DNA of 64,000 bases from contig NZ_LN884292.1 of the NCBI RefSeq assembly GCF_001403875.1, forward strand, positions 57,440-121,439, read 5' to 3'. The notes under the pieces are model-generated. The model was not told the DNA's origin, ran no database searches, and saw only the letters and a list, made by a program, of their open reading frames with translations. This stretch comes from Paenibacillus ihumii. GTDB lineage: Bacteria > Bacillota > Bacilli > Paenibacillales > Paenibacillaceae. The translations under genes were made by a program, and so were the position numbers. Positions 54,762-62,800 of this stretch are shown here, piece after piece. Within the stretch, counting starts at the first letter, position 1. The number at the start of each line of letters is the position of its first letter.

Positions 54762-56466
54762 CATCAAAGGGATTGCTGCATCGGCAGGTGTGGCGATTGC
54801 TCCGGTATTCAAGCTGGAGCATCCTGATTTTACGGTAAAGCTCCGGGAGATTGAGGATCCTGCGGCTGAGAATGCTCGCCTGGATGATGCTTTATCGAAA
54901 TCGCAGCAGGAGCTTGAGGCGATCAAGGCACGAACGCTTCAAGAGCTGGGGGAGAAGAAAGCAGAGATCTTTGAATCTCATCTGCTCATTCTGAATGACC
55001 CTGAGCTGCTAACGCCTGTTCGGGACAAAATCAATACGGAAAAAGTCAGCGCAGAGTATGCCCTGAACGAGACCGCGCAGCAGTTCATCTCCATGTTCGA
55101 GAACATGAAGAGCGACTATCTCCGCGAGCGCGCGGCCGATATGAAGGACGTTACCAAGCGCGTGCTGACTCATCTGCTCGGATTGAACTACGTCAATCCC
55201 GCCGAGATCAGCGAGGAGGTTATCGTCGTCGCGGAGGATCTGACGCCTTCGGATACCGCCCAGCTCAACCGGAAATACGTATTGGGCTTCACGACGAATA
55301 TCGGCGGACGTACCTCGCACTCGGCAATCATGGCCCGCTCTCTGGAAATTCCGGCAGTCGTCGGGACAAAGGACGTGCTGAGCCAGGTGAACAATGGCGA
55401 TTTGCTTATCGTGGACGGCTTGGATGGCACGGTCATAGCCAATCCGTCTCCAGAGGTCGTGGAGCAGTATGCGGCCAAGCGCGATGCACATTTGCGGCAA
55501 ATCGAAGAATGGAAGAAGCTGCGCGAGGTTCCGACGGTATCCCGCGACGGGGTTCACGTCGAGCTGGCTGCCAATATTGGGACGCCGAACGATGTTGCGG
55601 GCGTTCTGGATAACGGCGGTGAGGGCGTAGGGCTGTACCGCACCGAATTCCTCTATATGGGGCGTACGGAGCTTCCTTCGGAGGAAGTGCAGTTCAATGC
55701 GTACAAAACGGTGCTTGAGAAAATGGAAGGCAAGCCGGTTGTCGTAAGGACGCTGGATATCGGCGGCGATAAGGAGCTGCCGTACCTGGAGCTGCCGAAG
55801 GAAATGAATCCATTCCTCGGTTTCCGGGCTGTACGCCTCTGTCTCGAACGGACGGATATTTTCCGGACACAGCTGCGCGCTTTGCTGCGGGCCAGCACAT
55901 ACGGGAATCTGCGGATCATGTTTCCGATGATTGCTACGCTGGGCGAATTCCGCGAGGCGAAAGCCTTGCTGCTGGAGGAGAAGGATAAGCTGATCTCCGA
56001 AGGCGTAGCTGTATCGGAGGACATTCAGATCGGAATCATGGTGGAAATTCCGGCTACGGCCGTACTTGCTGATCAATTTGCTAAAGAGGTCGACTTCTTC
56101 AGCATCGGTACGAATGACCTCATTCAATATACGATGGCTGCCGACCGGATGAATGAGCGCGTCTCCTACCTGTATCAGCCTTACAACCCGGCTATTCTGC
56201 GCCTGGTGAAGATGGTGATCGACGCCGCTCACAAGGAAGGACGCTGGGCGGGAATGTGCGGCGAAATGGCGGGAGACTCCACAGCCATTCCGCTGCTGCT
56301 CGGCCTGGGACTGGATGAGTTCAGCATGAGCGCCACATCGATTCTGCCGGCCCGTTCGCAAATCGCCAAGCTCTCCAAGGGCGAGATGCAGGAGCTTGCG
56401 GCCAAAGCGCTGCAGCTTAGCACGGCAGAGGAAGTTGTGGAGCTGGTTAGAGGCATCAATCAGTAA
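54754..56466 (+). CDS. ptsI: Phosphoenolpyruvate-protein phosphotransferase (Enzyme I)
   Basis: 570-residue cytoplasmic enzyme that moves the phosphate from PEP to HPr. The active-site His is in [20 protein letters not shown], and the PEP-binding barrel contains [20 protein letters not shown], the DKELPYL region and [12 protein letters not shown]. It starts within the end of ptsH (translational coupling) and is followed by a strong terminator. Confidence 0.98.
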   Translation: MLNIKGIAASAGVAIAPVFKLEHPDFTVKLREIEDPAAENARLDDALSKSQQELEAIKARTLQELGEKKAEIFESHLLILNDPELLTPVRDKINTEKVSAEYALNETAQQFISMFENMKSDYLRERAADMKDVTKRVLTHLLGLNYVNPAEISEEVIVVAEDLTPSDTAQLNRKYVLGFTTNIGGRTSHSAIMARSLEIPAVVGTKDVLSQVNNGDLLIVDGLDGTVIANPSPEVVEQYAAKRDAHLRQIEEWKKLREVPTVSRDGVHVELAANIGTPNDVAGVLDNGGEGVGLYRTEFLYMGRTELPSEEVQFNAYKTVLEKMEGKPVVVRTLDIGGDKELPYLELPKEMNPFLGFRAVRLCLERTDIFRTQLRALLRASTYGNLRIMFPMIATLGEFREAKALLLEEKDKLISEGVAVSEDIQIGIMVEIPATAVLADQFAKEVDFFSIGTNDLIQYTMAADRMNERVSYLYQPYNPAILRLVKMVIDAAHKEGRWAGMCGEMAGDSTAIPLLLGLGLDEFSMSATSILPARSQIAKLSKGEMQELAAKALQLSTAEEVVELVRGINQ

Positions 56467-56541
56467 TTATGCTATTTAAGCCTGTAAGGTATTGCTTTAT
56501 AGGATTCAGCTTTTCCAACAAATGATTTGGGTTTCTTTGCT

Positions 56542-56569
56542 GCCGGCGCATTCCGCGCCGGCTTTTTTG
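56542..56569 (+). terminator. Terminator after ptsI
   Basis: GCCGGCGC / GCGCCGGC stem with ATTCC loop followed by six T. Confidence 0.95.
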
Positions 56570-56670
56570 CGTTTGCGGCACTGCTTGGGGAACGTTAGGA
56601 TTGCCGATGATTTGGGTAAAATAACAATATGGCTCCAGCCAAGGCAATACATTGAGGAGGGTGTTATGTT

Positions 56671-57312
56671 ATGACGGCGAGTACGAATCAACAGGCCCAA
56701 TACTTAGATGTCTCGAGGAGAACAGATTTTACCCGATCTTCACTTAACCGGTTAAGAAAAAACGGATACATTCCCGCAAGTGTGTATGGAGGGGGAACCG
56801 AAGCCCAGTCCATTTATGTGGAGGAGAAGCAGCTGGCAAAAGTAGCCCGTACGGGACGCACCGAGTTTTTTGAGCTGCGGGTCGACGGGGAGAAGGGCAT
56901 CCCGGTCTTGATCAAGGAAGTCCAGCAGAGGAGCGGGAAGGTCTTCCATGTCGACTTCCAGAAGGTTTCGAAGAATAAGCCCATTCGCGTTAAGGTGCCG
57001 CTGATTTATAACGGAACGGCTGAGGGAACTAAAATTGGCGGCATACTGCAGATTCAGGCGACAGAGCTTGAAATTGAAGGCTTGCCGGACGCGCTGCCGG
57101 CGGGGCTCGAGGTGGACGTCACCCCGCTGAGGGCCGGTGACAAGCTGGTAGCCGCGGATGTCACGCTGCCTGCAGGGCTAACCCTGATCGGCGCAGAGGA
57201 TGAGCTGCTGGCCTCCATCGTCCTGCCGCGCGTGGCGGAGGCTGGAAATGAAGCGGACAACGATTCTGAGGCGGAGCCGGAAGCTGCTGAAGCTGCCGAG
57301 GACAAGGAATGA
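56671..57312 (+). CDS. ctc: Ribosomal protein L25/general stress protein Ctc
   Basis: 213-residue 5S-rRNA-binding protein of the long L25 (Ctc/TL5) type: L25-like N-domain (about 10-98, with RLRKNGYIPASVYGGG) and the C-terminal TL5 beta domain (about 100-185), then an acidic Glu/Ala tail. ATG 56671 follows GAGGAGGGTGTTATGTT; an in-frame ATG 6 nt earlier is possible. Monocistronic with its own terminator. Confidence 0.95.
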   Translation: MTASTNQQAQYLDVSRRTDFTRSSLNRLRKNGYIPASVYGGGTEAQSIYVEEKQLAKVARTGRTEFFELRVDGEKGIPVLIKEVQQRSGKVFHVDFQKVSKNKPIRVKVPLIYNGTAEGTKIGGILQIQATELEIEGLPDALPAGLEVDVTPLRAGDKLVAADVTLPAGLTLIGAEDELLASIVLPRVAEAGNEADNDSEAEPEAAEAAEDKE

Positions 57313-57333
57313 CTTTTTCCAGGTCTTCTAAGG

Positions 57334-57358
57334 AGACGGTCTATTGGACCGTCTTTTT
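57334..57358 (+). terminator. Terminator after ctc
   Basis: AGACGGTC / GACCGTCT type stem with a small TATTG loop followed by TTTTT. Confidence 0.9.
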
Positions 57359-57474
57359 TGTGCAGAAAAATACAGCGGCAAATATATTAATAAAGCTTTT
57401 CTAGTATTTATTCAGTATAATATATTCATAGTATGTATTATTATTCCATCTGTAACGGATAGAATAATATTCTT

Positions 57475-57503
57475 TTGTAACTAGGTTGGTTACACAGTAT
57501 AAT
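57475..57503 (+). promoter_or_regulatory. Promoter with overlapping inverted repeat before bdbD-like gene
   Basis: TTGTAA at 57475-57480 and TATAAT at 57498-57503 with a 17-bp spacer. An inverted repeat TGTAAC-N7-GTTACA (57476-57494) overlaps the -35 box and most of the spacer, a typical place for a repressor operator. The region 57359-57474 is very AT-rich. Confidence 0.6.
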
Positions 57504-57537
57504 GTGATTATGCAAATTTAAAGAAAGAGGGGATGGC

Positions 57538-58257
57538 ATGCCACCAAAGAAGCAGGCTAGTGCATTAGCACAGCGCAAGAGCGAGCAAGTGAAGCAGCAG
57601 CAGAAACAGAAGACAAGAAGAATTATATGGTTCTCCACGGTCGGAGTGCTGCTGGCGCTCTGCATTATCGTATTATTGATTCCGACGAAGCCGTCGGACA
57701 ATTCGGATGCGTTCAATTATGCGGGCCTTCCGGTGCTTGGGGATCCGAACGCTCCTATTAAAATCGTGGAATTCGGAGATTATAAATGCCCGGCCTGCAG
57801 CGTCTTTAATGAATTGATTAAGCCTCAAATTCAGAGCGAATACATCGATCAAGGCAAAGTGGCCTTCTATTTCATGAACTATCCGTTTCTTGGCACTGAT
57901 TCAGATACGGCTGCTTTAGCCGCGCAGGCGGTATACCACCAAAGCAATGAAGCGTTCTGGAGCTATTTTGACGCCTTGTACAAAAATCAAGGGGATGAGA
58001 CCAAGGAGTGGGCGACGGTTGACTTCCTAGTCGAGCTGGCGAAGAAGGAGAACATCGGCATCGACTATGATCTGCTGCGCAAGGATATTGAGGAGAAGAC
58101 GTATCAGAAAGAAGTGGACGAGCATAAGAATAAAGCGCTCCAGCTAAGACTACAGGGAACGCCGTCGATTTTCATTAACGGCAAGCTGTTTACCGGTAAT
58201 TTCGGGGACTACGCCGAGATCAAGAAAGTCATTGAAAACGAGTTGAAGGGTGAATAA
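57538..58257 (+). CDS. bdbD: Thiol-disulfide oxidoreductase, BdbD/DsbA-like
   Basis: 239 residues. A basic Gln/Lys-rich cytoplasmic N-terminus is followed by one membrane anchor (about 28-48) and an extracytoplasmic thioredoxin-fold domain with the CPAC active site (GDYKCPACSVF) and cis-Pro region GTPSIFINGKLF. It oxidises cysteines of exported proteins and is re-oxidised by the DsbB-like protein encoded 2 bp downstream. AAAGAGGGGATGGC precedes ATG. Confidence 0.92.
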   Translation: MPPKKQASALAQRKSEQVKQQQKQKTRRIIWFSTVGVLLALCIIVLLIPTKPSDNSDAFNYAGLPVLGDPNAPIKIVEFGDYKCPACSVFNELIKPQIQSEYIDQGKVAFYFMNYPFLGTDSDTAALAAQAVYHQSNEAFWSYFDALYKNQGDETKEWATVDFLVELAKKENIGIDYDLLRKDIEEKTYQKEVDEHKNKALQLRLQGTPSIFINGKLFTGNFGDYAEIKKVIENELKGE

Positions 58258-58259
58258 GG

Positions 58260-58700
58260 ATGACCCAAGGACCGGTGCGTTCTTTTTTTAGGGAATATGG
58301 CATATATCTTGCCTGGCTGGTGTCGATGGTAGCAACTGCAGGCAGTCTGTATTTAAGCGAAGTGCTTTATTATGAGCCCTGCAAGCTGTGCTGGTTCCAG
58401 CGCATATTTATGTATCCGCTCGTTATCCTGCTTGGAATGGCGGCTTTTCGCAACGACCGAAGGATGATTGGGTATACTCTCCCGCTTAGCATCATTGGGG
58501 GATTGATTTCTACCTATCATTATGCACAGCAAAAAATTCCCGGACTAGCTGAGCTATTGCCATGCAGAGTAGGCATCCCCTGCAACGTCGATTATTTGAA
58601 TTGGTGGGGCTTTGTCACGATTCCTTTTATGGCATTAATCGCATTCATATCGATTACGATATGTCTGTTCTTAGCGAGAACATCACCTGACCACGAATAA
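58260..58700 (+). CDS. bdbC: Disulfide bond formation protein, BdbC/DsbB-like
   Basis: 146-residue four-helix membrane quinone reductase. Two cysteine pairs are present: CKLC in [15 protein letters not shown] (first loop) and the second-loop Cys in [19 protein letters not shown]. It re-oxidises BdbD using quinone. Only 2 bp separate the two genes, so they are translated together. Confidence 0.94.
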   Translation: MTQGPVRSFFREYGIYLAWLVSMVATAGSLYLSEVLYYEPCKLCWFQRIFMYPLVILLGMAAFRNDRRMIGYTLPLSIIGGLISTYHYAQQKIPGLAELLPCRVGIPCNVDYLNWWGFVTIPFMALIAFISITICLFLARTSPDHE

Positions 58701-58713
58701 TCCTAACAAACAA

Positions 58714-58749
58714 GATGCCCCTGGCCTTCGAAATGGCCGGGGGCATCTG
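58714..58749 (+). terminator. Terminator after bdbC
   Basis: GATGCCCCTGGCC / GGCCGGGGGCATC stem with a 9-nt loop; T run is weak. Confidence 0.75.
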
Positions 58750-58870
58750 GCGTTTCAAGGAAGCATTCACATGCTGCGATTGACGATATCCTGGCCGGGG
58801 TAATGGATAGCAGGGCAGTGCAGTGCAACAATTCAGTCGCTTGATACGTTATTGTAAGTGGAGGTGCATG

Positions 58871-59743
58871 ATGAACAAGAGCAGAGTAATGATGACTTTA
58901 TTTGCAGTAGTATTGCTTACATTGTCTTTATCTTTGACGGCCTGCAGCAAGACGGATCGTCCGGAAACGCCGGCAAATTCGAATAGCGGGAACGGCCAGG
59001 TGCAGGATGAAGGTAAGCTGCCGGGGGAGGCGGCCAATGAGGAAACGAAGCGGGGGACAGGTCAGTTTGTAGGTCTGATCGATAATCATTCGGCAGAGAT
59101 TGAGGTTAACGGTGAAGCGGAGGCATTTCAAATGGATGCTTCGATCTTAGCGGTCGCTGAGGGGCTCGCGCCGAATGAAGCTGTTGAATTCGAATATGTA
59201 GAGAAGGCTATAGAGGGCGGGGCAACGCAGAAAGTTCTTACCAAACTTGCCAAGGCTTCGCAGCAGACTCAGGCGCCAGACGGACTGCCGGCAACGAAGC
59301 AGCTCGAAGTCGAGCTGGAGGGGATGAAGGAGAAACGAAGCGCCAACCTGGCTGAGGGCCAGGGGTATGCGCTGTATGTGTTTGATATTTTCAACTTCGA
59401 TCCGCAGTCGGATACGCTGAGCATGAAGCATGATTCCAATTATAAGGCGAGGATTGTCAAGCTTCCATCCGATTACAATACCGATCAATTGCTGCAGGAA
59501 GCCAAGGAGCAGCTGTCGAAGACAGGCAAGGCCGAAGAAGTGGATAGCGAGGTCATGCACAGATTCATGCCGGATACCTCCGTGTTCCTGGTAGCGACCG
59601 GAGATGATCTGACCCGGCAGTATATCGTCAAAGAGATTGATGGACAAGGATATGCGTTCGAGCTGGATATTCCACATGGGGAGGCGTCTGAAGGTTTTGA
59701 GCCGCTAGCGTATGCATCTTTGAATTCCATCGTAGTACAATAG
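58871..59743 (+). CDS. Uncharacterised lipoprotein
   Basis: 290 residues from ATG 58871, which is 6 nt after GTGGAGG; ATG 58868 is adjacent and an in-frame start at 58823 would add 16 residues before the signal peptide. The N-terminus is a lipoprotein signal with lipobox LSLTAC (Cys about residue 21), followed by a polar Asn/Gly/Glu linker and a mixed alpha/beta domain. No catalytic motif or named family was recognised. It has its own terminator. Confidence 0.85.
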   Translation: MNKSRVMMTLFAVVLLTLSLSLTACSKTDRPETPANSNSGNGQVQDEGKLPGEAANEETKRGTGQFVGLIDNHSAEIEVNGEAEAFQMDASILAVAEGLAPNEAVEFEYVEKAIEGGATQKVLTKLAKASQQTQAPDGLPATKQLEVELEGMKEKRSANLAEGQGYALYVFDIFNFDPQSDTLSMKHDSNYKARIVKLPSDYNTDQLLQEAKEQLSKTGKAEEVDSEVMHRFMPDTSVFLVATGDDLTRQYIVKEIDGQGYAFELDIPHGEASEGFEPLAYASLNSIVVQ

Positions 59744-59759
59744 CCCTGCAACGATGATA

Positions 59760-59796
59760 GAGCCTTAGCGAGAGCAATCTTGCTAAGGCTCTTTGC
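59760..59796 (+). terminator. Terminator after the lipoprotein gene
   Basis: AGAGCCTTAGC / GCTAAGGCTCT stem with a 12-nt loop followed by TTT. Confidence 0.85.
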
Positions 59797-59898
59797 TGCA
59801 TATAAGGCGGAACTGTCCCGTAATGGGTTGTGACAAGTGCCTAGCCGTTCGCATATGATGCCAAAGGCGATTAATTACTGGGCAAAGGAGAGGACGGC

Positions 59899-62800
59899 TT
59901 GAAGAAGAACAAGACCTCGAGAACCGGTAGAGCGAAAAAAGCAAAATCGCTTTACTACGTGGATAATTCGGATATCAATGAGCTGAAGCTGCTGGAGGCG
60001 GATAGAAGCGAGCGGCGAGCCGGGCAGAAGGAAATAAAGCTTCATCGAATGGCTGAACCGGCGTTATCTTCTCATGAGGATGCTTTGCGGAATGAAATTG
60101 TTTTTACAGAGGACACGGAAGCAGAGACCGTAGATACGGAGTGGAACGAGCTTGGGGCGTTAGAGGAAAGCCTTGAGAATACCCAGGAGAAAAATCTAAA
60201 GGAAGAGGAGGGGCAGCAGCTTTCTGCGCGTGATTTAAAGGCGCATTTGGCAGAGAAGAAAACGCCGCATGCAAGCGAAGGAATCGTTTATACCAATGAT
60301 TTGACGGATTCCGCCGTGACGGGTCCGAAAATCGCTCCATTTACGATTGACGCTTCGAGGATTAAACATGGAACGATTGGCACTGCCTGGTTAGCTGATT
60401 ACGCGGTACAAGGCATCAAGCTTGCGGATGGTGCGGTGACCTCCTCCAAAATCGCCGCCGAGTCGATTACGGGTGATCACCTGGTTGATGGCTCCATTGA
60501 GGGAAGGTCGATCAGAAATCGTTCGATCAGCGGGGAGAAGCTGCAGGATGGAAGCATTACCTCGGATAAGCTTGCCGACGGAATTATTGGAGGCGATAAG
60601 CTGGCCAATCATTCGATTCAAAGCCGTCATTTAAGCGACTGGATCGTAACTACGGATTTGCTGCAGGATCAGGCTGTAACCTCGGATAAAATATTGAGCG
60701 GAAGCATCCAGACAGTGAATTTGGCCAATGGAATCATTGATAATTCCAAGCTTGCCGACCAGGCCGTGACCTCCTCGAAGCTGCGAGACGGCGCTGTTTC
60801 GGCTTCGAAAATTCAGGATGGCAGCATTGAAAGCCGCCATTTGGCTGAGGATGCGATTACGGTGCGCAATCTTGCGCCGGGAATTATCGGCAAGGATCAA
60901 CTGGCATCCCGAAGCATTGGAGCGGATCATTTGGAGGAGAACATCATTGGTCCGCAGCATATCAAGGAAGGTGCCATCCAGTCTAAGCATCTTTCGCCTG
61001 AGTCCATCGACCGCAGCCATATCCGGGAAAACAGTATTGGGGAAGAGCATATTGGGGCCGGAGAAATTAAAGGCAGGCATTTGGCCGACCGCAGCATACT
61101 ATCATCGAAGCTGTCAGACCAATCGGTGGGCACGATGCAAATCGTAGAGCAGGCTGTAACCTCCTCCAAAATTGCCGATCAAAGCATCCTGCCGCAGAAA
61201 ATAGCGGATGAGTCTGTGCTAACCAGACATCTTGCACCCGGATCAGTTAAACAGGAGCAGCTTGCTTTCCGTGCGGTTACGGAGCGGCATATTGCCGCTG
61301 ACTCCGTGCAAGGAGAGCATATTGCATCTTATGCAATCGATGAATGGCATATTGCCGAAGAAGCCGTAACCGGGGCCAAAATCGGCGAAGGAGAAATCGT
61401 AGAGCGTCACCTGGCCGAGGATTCTGTATCAACGTCCCAGCTCCAGAATGGTTCGGTGACTACGGAGAAGCTGGGGGAGGGTAGCGTGACCGGAAGCAAA
61501 ATAGCTGCTGGGGCAGTCACGGGGCTAGCGATTGGAATCCAGTCCGTTAACTCGCATCATCTTGCCCCAGGCTTGATTCAAACGCCCCATTTATCTGCGG
61601 ACAGCGTGGGAGGCGAGCAACTGCAAACGGGCGCAGTCGGGGAAGAGCATATCAGCCAAGGGGCGGTGTTCTCACATCATTTGCAGGATCATGCTGTTAC
61701 TTCGCTGAAATTGTCTCCGGAAAGCGTCACGAGCGATAAGATTAACGATTTGGCAGTAACGGTATCCAAGCTGGCGGAAGGCAGCATAGTCTCCTCCAAG
61801 ATTGCTCCGGCATCCATCCTTACCCGGCATGTGGCCAAAGGAGCCATACAGAGCGACCTGCTGGCATCAGGTGCGGTATTGTCCGAGCATTTGGCTACGG
61901 AATCTGTAACAGGTAAACATCTGGGTTCAGGTATACTGAAATCCCATCATTTATCGGATGGCTCCGTATCCGAACGCGTGCTGGAGGATGGTGCGGTTAC
62001 GTCCTCTAAGCTCAGAGATGGTGCGGTTCAGGCTGGCCATATTGCCGAGGGAATCATCGATAGCCGGCACATTGGCAATGATGTGCTGGATTCTCGACAT
62101 TTAAGGCCACAGGTTATCACGGCTGCTCACATTGCTCCAGAATTACATCGCGACGGATTACTTCCAGAGGATGGCGTGAGCGGAGATGACTTGAAGCACG
62201 GCTCCGTCAACCGATCCCATCTGCAGGCAGGCTCCGTCGATGCTGAGGTGCTGCAGCCTGGAGCTGTCGGTTCTCAGCACTTACAGACTAAGCTCGTGCA
62301 GCGGCATCATTTAAGCCCTGAATCTGTCATTAGCGAACATTTGGCTGATGGTATCGTTCAATCGCACCATTTGTCCGAGGGATCTATTAATGGACGGCAT
62401 GTGTCCGAAGCTGTGATAGATTCGCGGCATATCCGTCCGCAGGCGGTACAGAAGGCGCATCTGACAGCTGAGCTGCAGCTCGGAGGGCTGCTGCCGCAAG
62501 GCGGAGTTGCCGGGGATGATATTATGCCGGAGGCAATTAGCCGCATTCACCTGCAGGCAGGGGCTGTCGACGGAGTCGTACTGCAAGGGAATGCTGTAAG
62601 CTCACTCCATTTGCAGCCAGGCTCTGTACACAGCGGGCATTTGGCGGAGGAGTCCGTCAAGGGCGGCCATCTGGCGAACGAAGCGGTAGAGGGGCAGCAT
62701 TTGTCCGCCGGAAGCGTGGGCGGAAATCATATCGCTCCTGCTTCGATTGCATCCGGGCATATTCAGCTTCAAGCGGTGCAACTTGAGCATTTATCGGGTG

